From: Ignavibacterium sp.
GTDB taxonomy: Bacteria; Bacteroidota; Ignavibacteria; Ignavibacteriales; Ignavibacteriaceae
DNA length: 64,000 bases
NCBI RefSeq assembly: GCF_025998815.1
Contig: NZ_AP026678.1
Span: 2,356,001-2,420,000, forward strand
Direction: 5' to 3'
Below the pieces are notes generated by a model, which did no database searches, was not told the DNA's origin, and saw nothing but the letters and a program-made list of their open reading frames with translations. Below are positions 44,203-52,667 of this stretch, piece after piece (within the stretch, counting starts at the first letter, position 1; each line of letters starts with the position of its first letter). The position numbers and the translations under genes were made by a program.

Positions 44203-45126
44203 ATGAATGTCGAAGAGATTAAAAATTATTTTTCCTCATCCAGACAAACGCCACTTCAGCAAGTTAATGATGAGATTTTCCTGCAAAAGAAAATCAACCT
44301 TTTCATAAAACGTGATGATCTGATTGATGAATACCTGAGCGGTAATAAATTTTTCAAACTAAAGTATAACCTGATTGACGCCGCTGAGAATAATTATTCA
44401 ACACTGCTTTCCTTTGGTGGAGCTTACTCGAATCATATTTATTCACTTGCTTATGCAGGCAAAATATTCGGCTTCAAAACGATCGGAGTAATCAGGGGAG
44501 AAGAACATCTTCCACTTAATCCAACTCTTAGTTTCGCTAAAGAATGTGGAATGGAGTTTTATTACTTAAGCAGAAGCGACTATAGAAAAAAGTATTCAGA
44601 GGAGATTTTATCCCATTTGAAAAAAACATTTGGCGATTTCTATCTTATTCCCGAAGGCGGAAGTAATTTTCTTGCAGTCAGAGGATGTTCAGAAATTCCC
44701 AAAAGAATAGAAGCCAACTATGATTATATCTTTTGTGCTTGTGGTACTGGCGGAACTATTGCCGGAATAATTGATGGCTCAGATGAAATATCAAAAGTAA
44801 TTGGTGTTGCTGTTCTTAAAAATGCATCATTCCTCAAGAATGATATTTCTAAAATTTCACAAACTAAAAAATCAAACTGGGAGATTTTACTTGATTATCA
44901 TTTTGGTGGCTATGCAAAATTTGATAATGAGTTGATTCAATTCATAAAATATTTTGAAAAAAAATTTAACATCCCACTTGAACCGATTTACACAGGCAAA
45001 ATGCTTTTTGCTATTTATGATTTAACAAAGAAAAATTTCTTTCCCGAAAACTGTACAATAGTAGCTTATCACTCCGGTGGATTACAGGGACTAAAAGGTT
45101 TAATCGAAAGAAAGATTTGGAAGTAA
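44203..45126 (+). CDS. 1-aminocyclopropane-1-carboxylate deaminase/D-cysteine desulfhydrase family protein
   Basis: 307 residues, PLP-dependent fold type II. The lysine that binds PLP lies in LIDEYLSGNKFFKLKYNL, with the serine-containing SFGGAYSNHIYSLAYAG next to it. The phosphate loop is FCACGTGGTIAGII, and IYTGKMLFAIYDL follows near the end. Members open the ACC ring or release sulfide from D-cysteine, giving ammonia, pyruvate or 2-oxobutyrate. Sequence alone does not decide between these. Single gene between a terminator and a repeat region. Confidence 0.9.
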   Translation: MNVEEIKNYFSSSRQTPLQQVNDEIFLQKKINLFIKRDDLIDEYLSGNKFFKLKYNLIDAAENNYSTLLSFGGAYSNHIYSLAYAGKIFGFKTIGVIRGEEHLPLNPTLSFAKECGMEFYYLSRSDYRKKYSEEILSHLKKTFGDFYLIPEGGSNFLAVRGCSEIPKRIEANYDYIFCACGTGGTIAGIIDGSDEISKVIGVAVLKNASFLKNDISKISQTKKSNWEILLDYHFGGYAKFDNELIQFIKYFEKKFNIPLEPIYTGKMLFAIYDLTKKNFFPENCTIVAYHSGGLQGLKGLIERKIWK

Positions 45127-45345
45127 GTGGTAGAAGGAGATAAGGTATAAGGGAATTAGGTATAAGGTATAAGGCAGAAGGTAGAAGGTATATGGTATAA
45201 AGGATTAGGTTTAAAAACCATTCAATCATTCAGCCATTCAATCATTCACCCATTCGGTTTTATCAATCGAAGGCAAGCAATCTGTCATACAATCAGTTTT
45301 AACTACCGAAGTTAGTCATTCAACCATTCATTCTTACCCGTGAAG
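45127..45345. repeat. GGTATAAG tandem repeat next to a CATTCA-family repeat
   Basis: 45141-45210 is a degenerate tandem of GGTATAAGG/GGTAGAAGG words. 45215-45345 is a CATTCA-family cluster with hairpin TAACT-ACCGA-AGTTA (45300-45314). No gene is seen in this 270-bp gap. Confidence 0.75.
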
Positions 45346-45396
45346 TTTGATTATTATTTTCTTAGATTTCGACTGAATATTTTAATATGACCTGTA

Positions 45397-46887
45397 ATGG
45401 ATAAAATAAAAATACTTATCGTTGAAGACGAAGCTATTATCGCAAAGAATATTGAGTCAAAACTTACTAAAGCCGGCTATGAAGTTGTTGATACAGTTTT
45501 TACCGGTAACGATGCGATTAAATCAGGAATAGAAAAAAATCCCGATATAATTTTACTCGACATTAAACTTAAAGGCGAAATTGGTGGAATTGAAGCCGCA
45601 GAAAGAATAAAACAACAAAAAGATATTCCGGTTATTTTTCTTACTTCATACACTGACGAAGATACATTTGAAAAAGCAAAGCTTACTGAACCCGCAGCTT
45701 ATCTTTCAAAGCCATTTAACCTCGATGAGTTAAACAGAATAATTCAACTTACTCTTTTCAATCATAAAATTAAAAAGGAATTAGTCGAAACAAAGAAAAG
45801 ATATCAACTAGCAGTTGAAGCCGGCAGAACAGGTGTTTGGGAGTATATTCCATCCGAAAGAAAGACCATTGTTGATAGCGGTTTTCTGAAGTTAATGGGA
45901 ATATCCGGCGAAGGAAAATCAACCGAAGGAAATGATTGGATAGATTTTGTACCGATCGGGGAACTTGAATTAATTAATTCCAAACTAAATGATCTTGTTT
46001 CCGGCAAGGTTGATACATATTCTTTTGAGCATAGAATTAAAAGAGCTGATGGACAAATCAGATGGGTTATTTCAAAAGGAAATCTTGTTAAAGATGAAGT
46101 AAGTAATAAAATAAAAATTGTAGGAACTCTCACCGATATAACTGAACTGAAAGAAACCGAAAAAAAATTAAAGCACTATGCGGATGATCTCAAGAGAAGT
46201 AACACAGCAAAAGATAATTTCTTTTCAATTATTGCACATGATTTAAGAAATCCCTTTCATACAATTCTCGGAGCTTCAGAACTTCTGGCACACTACTCAT
46301 CCGATATGAGTATCGAAGAAATTAAAGAAACAGCTCAAAATATTTATCGTGCTGCAAGTAATGTTTATAATCTTCTTGTCAATTTACTTGAGTGGTCAAG
46401 ATTTCATACCGGAAAAATTGAAGTAAAGAAAACACAATTTAATTTATGTGAGATTGTAAATCAGGTTCTAGAGCTTTATTCCGAGCAATCTGAAAGGAAA
46501 AAAATCACTGTTCACTCTCAATGCGATGACACTTGTTTCGTTTACACAGATAAATATATGATTGAATCTGTCATAAGGAATCTGGTTTCGAATGCAATCA
46601 AGTTTACTCCATCGGGAAAAAGTATCGAAGTAGTTTGTAAAAATCTGAACGATGACTTTGCAGAGTTCTCCGTTAAGGATTACGGAACTGGTATTCCAAA
46701 AGATATTCAGCAAAAACTTTTTCAGATTGATACTCAGATATCAACGCGAGGTACAGATCAGGAAAAAGGAACTGGTCTGGGATTGGTTCTCTGCAAAGAT
46801 TTTATCGAGAAGAACGGAGGAACAATCTCGTTTGAGAGTGAATTTGGCAAAGGTTCAATTTTCAGAGTTACGATTCCCAAAAACTAA
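45397..46887 (+). CDS. Response regulator receiver-PAS-histidine kinase protein
   Basis: 496 residues, cytoplasmic. The receiver (1-120; phospho-acceptor D55 in IILLDIKLKGE) is followed by a PAS/PAC domain (about 133-250; 'YSFEHRIKRADGQIRWVISKGN'), a short coiled linker, HisKA with H281 in FFSIIAHDLRNPFH, and a HATPase_c domain with NAIKFTPSG, DYGTGIPKDI and GTGLGLVLCKDF. An N-terminal receiver on a kinase means it acts in the middle of a phosphorelay or is switched by another kinase. No receiver output partner is adjacent. The MFS gene starts 26 bases downstream. Confidence 0.94.
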   Translation: MDKIKILIVEDEAIIAKNIESKLTKAGYEVVDTVFTGNDAIKSGIEKNPDIILLDIKLKGEIGGIEAAERIKQQKDIPVIFLTSYTDEDTFEKAKLTEPAAYLSKPFNLDELNRIIQLTLFNHKIKKELVETKKRYQLAVEAGRTGVWEYIPSERKTIVDSGFLKLMGISGEGKSTEGNDWIDFVPIGELELINSKLNDLVSGKVDTYSFEHRIKRADGQIRWVISKGNLVKDEVSNKIKIVGTLTDITELKETEKKLKHYADDLKRSNTAKDNFFSIIAHDLRNPFHTILGASELLAHYSSDMSIEEIKETAQNIYRAASNVYNLLVNLLEWSRFHTGKIEVKKTQFNLCEIVNQVLELYSEQSERKKITVHSQCDDTCFVYTDKYMIESVIRNLVSNAIKFTPSGKSIEVVCKNLNDDFAEFSVKDYGTGIPKDIQQKLFQIDTQISTRGTDQEKGTGLGLVLCKDFIEKNGGTISFESEFGKGSIFRVTIPKN

Positions 46888-46913
46888 TTATAAAAATAAA
46901 CTTCGGAATATTT

Positions 46914-48482
46914 ATGAGTGATCTAATTATTGTCTTCATCGGTCTGGGGTTAATTCTCTATTTCTTTTTTGTTCTGGCAACTTCAAGAAATGCAATCTTT
47001 AAAGGTTATAATGGATTGATTTGGTTTTTGTTATCATTAGTAATTCCGCCGATTGCTTATGTGATTATACTTTCACTTCCGGTTAAAAAAGAAAAATCTA
47101 AAGAAGATTATAGTGCTTTTGATAACATCGTTCTTGAACTTACCCAACCGTTCATCGATTTAGCCCATACATCACGAGCATTACTCGGAGTAAATATCTC
47201 TTATGTTCTTGAAGGATTAACTTACTTCGGTGTGCTTGGTTTACTTGCGATTTATTTCAATGAGTTTATCGGACTAAATGATATTGATGCAGGAAGAATG
47301 GTTGGTGTGCTTACAGCTGGTATTACTCTCGCAATGTTATTTTTAGGTGCAACAGTTGATTGGATTGGATTAAGAAAATCATTGCTGATTGCTCTGTCAC
47401 TTATGCTTCTGGGAAGAATATTTCTTACAATTGCTCCTTCAACTGGTCAGCCGGGCTTATGGGATTCTGCTCACACAATTGCAATGGTTGGAATATTATT
47501 TATAATTCTTGGCTATGGAATTTATCAACCGGCTTGCTATGCAGGCGTTAAACAATTAACAGATGAAAAAACTGCCGCAATGGGTTATGCAATGCTTTAT
47601 GCATTAATGAACCTTGGAGGATTTCTTCCCGGGATTATTTCTCCGCCCGTAAGAAAAGCTTATGGTATAACCGGTGTTTATTGGGTTTATGTTGCTTTAA
47701 CTGTTCTGGGAATTGCGGTCGTTTATTTTCTTATAACAAAGAAAGCAATGAGTGATGCAATTTCAAAAAAGGGAGAAGATTTTGTAAAAGCTCAGAAGGA
47801 AGAAAGCGATGAAATGGCAAGCATGTCAACTAAAGAAAAAATGATTTTCTATTTCAAAAATTTTCCTTTGCGCGATTTAAGATTTCTTTACTTCATTTTC
47901 ATTTTGATTTTCGTACAAACACTCTTTGCTCACAACTGGCTTACAATCCCGCAATACACTAGTCGTGCATTTGAAGGATTCGTAAGCGATAACTTTGAAT
48001 TTTTTGTAAATCTTAATCCGATTTTAATTTTCATTCTCACTCCGATGGTGGCAGCATTAACAGCAAAGAAAAATGCTTATGATATGATGATAATCGGAAC
48101 ATTTGTTATGGCATCACCAACATTTATTCTGGCACTTGGACCAAACATTAATACTTTGATTGCATATATTCTGATTATGACAATCGGTGAAGCAATGTGG
48201 CAACCACGATTTCTTCAATGGGTTGCTGAAATTGCCCCAAAGAATATGACAGGAATTTATATGGGAATTGGACAGTTTCCATGGTTTTTAACAAAAGTTA
48301 TTACAAGTTTATACTCCGGTTGGTTTCTGATGAAATATTGTCCGGCAGATAAACCACCATCCGAAATGAACACTGAAATGATGTGGTTTATTTATGGACT
48401 AATTGCTATTGTTAGTCCCATTGGTTTGTTGCTTGCAAGAAAATGGATGCTGAAAGGATTTAAAGTTAAACATCAGGAATAA
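46914..48482 (+). CDS. MFS/POT-like membrane transporter
   Basis: 522 residues with about 13-14 hydrophobic helices. Two extra N-terminal helices (about 4-56) joined to a charged linker precede the MFS core that starts near residue 75 with LEGLTYFGVLGLLAIYFN, a pattern like the E-x-F-x-Y-x-G start of proton-coupled oligopeptide transporters. GATVDWIGLRKSLLIALSLMLLGR matches the conserved MFS loop 2-3. The substrate is unknown; peptides are possible. Follows the receiver-kinase gene closely on the same strand, so co-transcription is likely. Confidence 0.83.
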   Translation: MSDLIIVFIGLGLILYFFFVLATSRNAIFKGYNGLIWFLLSLVIPPIAYVIILSLPVKKEKSKEDYSAFDNIVLELTQPFIDLAHTSRALLGVNISYVLEGLTYFGVLGLLAIYFNEFIGLNDIDAGRMVGVLTAGITLAMLFLGATVDWIGLRKSLLIALSLMLLGRIFLTIAPSTGQPGLWDSAHTIAMVGILFIILGYGIYQPACYAGVKQLTDEKTAAMGYAMLYALMNLGGFLPGIISPPVRKAYGITGVYWVYVALTVLGIAVVYFLITKKAMSDAISKKGEDFVKAQKEESDEMASMSTKEKMIFYFKNFPLRDLRFLYFIFILIFVQTLFAHNWLTIPQYTSRAFEGFVSDNFEFFVNLNPILIFILTPMVAALTAKKNAYDMMIIGTFVMASPTFILALGPNINTLIAYILIMTIGEAMWQPRFLQWVAEIAPKNMTGIYMGIGQFPWFLTKVITSLYSGWFLMKYCPADKPPSEMNTEMMWFIYGLIAIVSPIGLLLARKWMLKGFKVKHQE

Positions 48483-48528
48483 ATTAAACTGTTCAGCTCG
48501 TTATAAAAATTATTTTGAAAGGTGAGTT

Positions 48529-49569
48529 ATGAAAAACACCGAACGAGCTTTCATTGTTTCTATTATTTTAATGTCACTCTTGCATCTAAGTTGCTCAACA
48601 GTAACTTATGATTCAATCTATCCTGCTCTTAAGGATGGTCAGTATGATAGTGAGTTTCCATATCGTTCAACTTCAGATGAACTTGAAAAAATAAGTAATG
48701 CAATTCAGAGGATTATTTCATCTGCGTTTTACAGAGTTTATGTTTTTCCAAAGGATGCGAACATTACTTTGGAAGAATTGGGCAGACAGAAACTTGAAAA
48801 GCTTGCGGAGAGGGAAATTCTGATTGATAATTCCAGCTCAGGAACAGCATTAGTCGTATATTCTGAAAATGGAAATGTGGCATTAGTTACATGTTCTCAC
48901 ACAATAAATTTTCCGGATACATTAATCGCATACAAAGCTGACACAAAAGGCAATCCAACAAAATTTATCGAATCAATTTCTATCAAAGAAAGACAGGTTG
49001 TTTATGTTGCCGGATTTCCGGAAGGCAGCACTGTTGATATTCTTTTAGATGATCCAAAGACTGATATAGCAATTCTTGGTAGAAAATATGGCGTACAAAG
49101 CGGCGTTCGTTTTCCTACATTTAAATTCAGGATTGGTAAAGCTAAGGATCTATCGTGGGGAACTTTTGTTTATCTTCTTGGCTTTCCAATGAACAATAAA
49201 ATGATTACCAAAGGAATAGTAAGCAGTCCTAACAAAGACGATATTGGTTCTTTCCTTGTTGATGCTGTAATCAATCCGGGATTCAGTGGTGGAATTGTTC
49301 TTGCAATCAGAGATGGTGTTCCGAATTTTGAATTAGTTGGAATAGTTCAATCCGTTCCCGAAGAAAAAGAAGAAATGCTTTATCCGGATATAACTGATAA
49401 AGCAGCAAAATACAATCCGGTGATTCCATACAAAGGAGATATATATGTGAAAAAACATTCTTCAATCAGATATGGAATAACCAGAATAATTCCTGTTGAA
49501 GCGCTTACAAAGTTAATTGAGGAGAATAAAACTTATCTTGTAAAAGAAGGATTTCCGATATTTCAATAA
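48529..49569 (+). CDS. Lipoprotein trypsin-like serine protease
   Basis: 346 residues. Lipobox LLHLSC gives lipidated C22. A helical region (about 45-100) is followed by a chymotrypsin-fold domain: SSSGTALVV, the catalytic H124 in VTCSHTINF, D179 in DPKTDIAIL, and S253 in NPGFSGGIV. Spacing fits the HtrA/trypsin-2 group, but no PDZ domain follows. All three catalytic residues are present, so an active periplasmic protease is likely; the target could be a misfolded envelope protein. SD AAAGGTGAG is well placed. Confidence 0.86.
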   Translation: MKNTERAFIVSIILMSLLHLSCSTVTYDSIYPALKDGQYDSEFPYRSTSDELEKISNAIQRIISSAFYRVYVFPKDANITLEELGRQKLEKLAEREILIDNSSSGTALVVYSENGNVALVTCSHTINFPDTLIAYKADTKGNPTKFIESISIKERQVVYVAGFPEGSTVDILLDDPKTDIAILGRKYGVQSGVRFPTFKFRIGKAKDLSWGTFVYLLGFPMNNKMITKGIVSSPNKDDIGSFLVDAVINPGFSGGIVLAIRDGVPNFELVGIVQSVPEEKEEMLYPDITDKAAKYNPVIPYKGDIYVKKHSSIRYGITRIIPVEALTKLIEENKTYLVKEGFPIFQ

Positions 49570-49614
49570 AAATAAGATTGGGCTTTTTATCGATTAGTTA
49601 GATTTAAATCAACT

Positions 49615-50664
49615 TTACTCAGCGATTATACTTCCACCCAAACAAACATCTTCCTTATAAAATACAGCAAATTGTCCCGGCGCTATTCCCTGATCTTCCT
49701 GATTGAGAATTACTTTTCCCTTATCATTTTCATATTCAAGAACACAGTTATAAAACTTTGCTCCGTGTCTGATTTTTACTTTCAGCTGTTCGCCACTTTG
49801 TGGTTTATCTGCAATCCAGTTAAACTTCGTAACAAAAAAATCTTTTCTTGCCCGGTTATGATAATCCTGCTTAGAAATATAAATAATGTTATTGCTCACA
49901 TCTTTCTTAACAACATACCACGGACCTCCGCCCAGACCTAATCCAGAGCGTTGACCAATTGTGTAAAAATAATATCCTTTGTGTTTTCCCTTAATGCTTC
50001 CGGTTTCAAGCTCCACAATATCGCCAGGCAACTCACCAAGATGATGTTTAATAAATTCGTTAAAACTTATTCTTCCCAAAAAGCAAATGCCCTGACTATC
50101 TTTTCTTTCCATATTCGGAAGTTCATATTTTTTTGCAAGCTCTCTTATTTGCCTCTTTGTGAATTTTCCGATTGGAAACAAAGCTCTCGATAATTGTTCC
50201 TGAGTTAAGTAAGCAAGAAAATAAGTTTGATCTTTAATCGGGTCGGGGGAAGTTTTTAATAAATACTTATCTGATAATTTTTCAACGCGGGCATAATGAC
50301 CGCTTGCTACTTTTTCAAAAGAGTTGTCAATCTTTTTATAGAACTCACCAAACTTAATCAGGCGATTGCAGAACATATCCGGATTTGGTGTTCTTCCTTC
50401 TTTAATTTCTGCTATTGTATATGAAACAACATTTTCCCAATACTCAGTTTGCAAAGGCAAAACTTCAAGAGGAACATTTGCTTGTTTGCAAACCGCTGTT
50501 GCAAAGTTTAAATCTTCTTCCCAGGGACAGTCGCCAAGAAATGAGAATTCATCCTGTAACCAGATTTTAAGATAAAATGCTGTTACATCGTGACCTTCTT
50601 CTTTGAGAAGTCTAAGCGCAACTGAACTATCAACTCCACCTGATAATAATACTGCTACTTTCAT
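49615..50664 (-). CDS. mnmA: tRNA-specific 2-thiouridylase
   Basis: 349 residues. The PP-loop LLSGGVDSSVALRLL (7-21) binds ATP, C99 in NPDMFCNRLIKFG and C194 in DSQGICFLG are the catalytic and persulfide cysteines, and GHYAR and FTIGQRSGLGLGG-type motifs are seen (YTIGQRSGLGLGGGPWYVV). It thiolates U34 of Lys, Glu and Gln tRNAs using sulfur relayed from a cysteine desulfurase. Length is slightly below the usual 360-370. Lone minus-strand gene. Confidence 0.97.
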   Translation of the reverse strand: MKVAVLLSGGVDSSVALRLLKEEGHDVTAFYLKIWLQDEFSFLGDCPWEEDLNFATAVCKQANVPLEVLPLQTEYWENVVSYTIAEIKEGRTPNPDMFCNRLIKFGEFYKKIDNSFEKVASGHYARVEKLSDKYLLKTSPDPIKDQTYFLAYLTQEQLSRALFPIGKFTKRQIRELAKKYELPNMERKDSQGICFLGRISFNEFIKHHLGELPGDIVELETGSIKGKHKGYYFYTIGQRSGLGLGGGPWYVVKKDVSNNIIYISKQDYHNRARKDFFVTKFNWIADKPQSGEQLKVKIRHGAKFYNCVLEYENDKGKVILNQEDQGIAPGQFAVFYKEDVCLGGSIIAE

Positions 50665-50717
50665 TTTAATATCAAATCATTTATCCAAAATTAACTAACT
50701 GGTTGTGTGCTTGCAGG

Positions 50718-51218
50718 TCATTTTTTTCTGAGTTTCGAACTGATTTTCTGAAGAGCATCAATTTTTTCATCATACAGTTTTTTATCAATCCTGCTAAGTA
50801 TAAGAGCAATTAGCTTTGTTGAGTTTTTAATTCTATGAGAGAATGCAATACAAATTCCTGTTTCTGTGTCGCAGACTTTCATTATTCCGGAAAGTCTTCC
50901 TTCAAAAATTCCACCTTCAATTGATTTTATATTTTTATAATAAATAACTACTTCTTTTTTTCTGAACATAAAGTCTGTACAAATCATTTTCTCATCATCT
51001 GCTTCTATTAAAAACGGAAATGATTTATAAAGCATGAAATAAAACTTATTAGTGAAATAAATTACTAACAGAGTTATGACTATCGGAACTATCAGAATAG
51101 CATTGGAATCAACACTGATTACAAGTGGAATTAAATTCATAATCATCAGCAAGGTAATGAAAATGTTTCCATAGCTATAAAGGATTCTTATTAAAACCGG
51201 ATAATCGAACTTTTCCAT
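50718..51218 (-). CDS. Small membrane protein with PH-like cytoplasmic domain, unknown function
   Basis: 166 residues. Two membrane helices (about 15-38 and 42-62) are followed by a soluble part of about 100 residues with beta-strand pattern DEKMICTDFMFRKKEVVIYYKNIKSIEGGIFEGR, resembling bacterial PH (YdbS/YdbT-like) domains. A basic C-terminal helix ends it. No motif indicates an enzyme. It has its own transcript between mnmA and a terminator of the next operon. Confidence 0.65.
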   Translation of the reverse strand: MEKFDYPVLIRILYSYGNIFITLLMIMNLIPLVISVDSNAILIVPIVITLLVIYFTNKFYFMLYKSFPFLIEADDEKMICTDFMFRKKEVVIYYKNIKSIEGGIFEGRLSGIMKVCDTETGICIAFSHRIKNSTKLIALILSRIDKKLYDEKIDALQKISSKLRKK

Positions 51219-51270
51219 ATATTTATTTTTTAATCATACAAAGATAACTATTTGATTTCTGATGTAATGA

Positions 51271-51298
51271 AAAAACAAAAGCCGCTCTAAGGCGGCTT
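51271..51298 (-). terminator. Rho-independent terminator of the phoH2 operon
   Basis: AAGCCGC (51279-51285) pairs with GCGGCTT (51292-51298). On the minus strand the hairpin is followed by TTTGTTTTTTC. It lies 25 bases past the DUF4920 stop codon. Confidence 0.9.
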
Positions 51299-51322
51299 AA
51301 ATTCGGACTAAAATTATTAACT

Positions 51323-51778
51323 CTAATTTATCTCCGCCCCAAGTCCCTTTATCTGATAAATAGTTACTGGTCCGGTTACTGTTGAAGGATCAAACTCTTT
51401 TCCCGATTCTTCTGCCAGGTGTTTGTAATATTCAATCGCTTCTTCTTTTGTTAGTTCGATTTTATAAACCGTTCCTTCAACAACGGCTTTCTTTCCTTTT
51501 GCTGCCATAGGAAAAACAATATCACCGTCTCTTACTTTAATTTTAATTTTACCAACACCGTCATCACTCTTTAGCTCCATCCAGCAACCAGCAGCAGGAC
51601 ATACTTCAAGAACTTCTCCTTCAACAAGAACAGTTTTACCTAAAAATTCTTCCGGATTGGAAGTTATTTCAGAAATTTTTGTTTTCTCTGAAAGAGTAAT
51701 TTCTTTACCGAGTTTTTCTGTCTGTGCAAAAGAAATTATAGAAATTAATATTACCAATGAAAAAATTTGTTTAATCAT
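51323..51778 (-). CDS. DUF4920-like secreted protein
   Basis: 151 residues with a signal peptide (about 1-18). The rest is an OB-fold-like domain: LGKTVLVEGEVLEVCPAAGCWMELKSD holds the CPAAGCW motif typical of DUF4920, and GKKAVVEGTVYK gives another strand. The two cysteines may bind metal or form a disulfide. Function unknown; a periplasmic site is expected. The SD AAGGAG is clear. It follows a lipoprotein gene by 65 bases in the phoH2 operon. Confidence 0.82.
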   Translation of the reverse strand: MIKQIFSLVILISIISFAQTEKLGKEITLSEKTKISEITSNPEEFLGKTVLVEGEVLEVCPAAGCWMELKSDDGVGKIKIKVRDGDIVFPMAAKGKKAVVEGTVYKIELTKEEAIEYYKHLAEESGKEFDPSTVTGPVTIYQIKGLGAEIN

Positions 51779-51843
51779 AGTTGCTCCTTGTGATTATTAA
51801 ATTTGCTTGTGAAAAATATATATTGAAAAGCTTTCGGGCAATT

Positions 51844-52653
51844 TTAAAATGTTACAAGAATTTCATTTTTTGATTCAACTTTGAATCCCTCAACATTCTT
51901 AATAAGCTCTCTGAATTCATCGAGAGATTTAACCTTATTTCCGGATAATTCCTTGAAAAGTTCAGGTTTATAAAGTAAAGAATTCATATTCATTTCCATC
52001 AAAGTAACTTTATTATCCTGAACGAAGTCAGCATCTGTTTGTATAATTTTATCGGTGGGAATAATTCTAAGCAACATTTTCATATCAGTAAACATTTCTT
52101 TTGCTTTTTCAAACTCATCGTTAAAAGTCGAATCGTTAACTTCCTGATTTAATGTTTCATCTTCTGAATCCATTTTCATGCTCGGAAGAATTATTTTTAA
52201 TTTTGTTTGTAATGAAGATTTATCCAGAACAAATTTTATTTGTTCGTTTTCCGTTGGCGTTGATTCATCTTCACCCAGCGACGGAACTGCATCATCAGAA
52301 ATGAGACTTAAGTTAAGTTTTGTAATATCATTAAAAGCGTATACGACTTTAGCTCCTTCAAATCCGTTTGACTTTAGTTTCTCACTTGAAACATAACTTA
52401 CACCTTCGCCGTATTTCGAAGCTTTTGAAATTAATTCTTCTTCTTTAATTAAATTGAATTCTTCTGTTTGTGTTGTATCAAAAGCCATTATGAATTGTTT
52501 CATCATATCGATTACTTCATCTTTAAATAGTACTGTCTCCTCAATCGTACCACTTCCGTCTTTATTAACATAAACATTTGTTTCGACCTGCAGACATCCG
52601 GACAGAAATATGGTGAACAAAATAAAAACTGCACCGTGAAAGATTGTTTTCAT
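51844..52653 (-). CDS. Predicted lipoprotein, family not recognised
   Basis: 269 residues. Lipobox IFLSGC sets the lipidated Cys near residue 20. The mature start ETNVYVNKDGSGTIEETVLF resembles the opening of LppM/DUF3153-type lipoproteins that sit at the outer face of a membrane. The middle (about 125-175) is Ser/Asp/Glu-rich. Function unknown. It follows the phoH-like gene after 14 bases, so the two are co-transcribed. Confidence 0.75.
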   Translation of the reverse strand: MKTIFHGAVFILFTIFLSGCLQVETNVYVNKDGSGTIEETVLFKDEVIDMMKQFIMAFDTTQTEEFNLIKEEELISKASKYGEGVSYVSSEKLKSNGFEGAKVVYAFNDITKLNLSLISDDAVPSLGEDESTPTENEQIKFVLDKSSLQTKLKIILPSMKMDSEDETLNQEVNDSTFNDEFEKAKEMFTDMKMLLRIIPTDKIIQTDADFVQDNKVTLMEMNMNSLLYKPELFKELSGNKVKSLDEFRELIKNVEGFKVESKNEILVTF

Positions 52654-52667
52654 ATAATTTTCCTTTC

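Noticed and set aside
45141-45345. CRISPR array suggested by repeated short words
   Set aside because: Units are short and degenerate, spacing is irregular, there are no distinct spacers and no cas genes.
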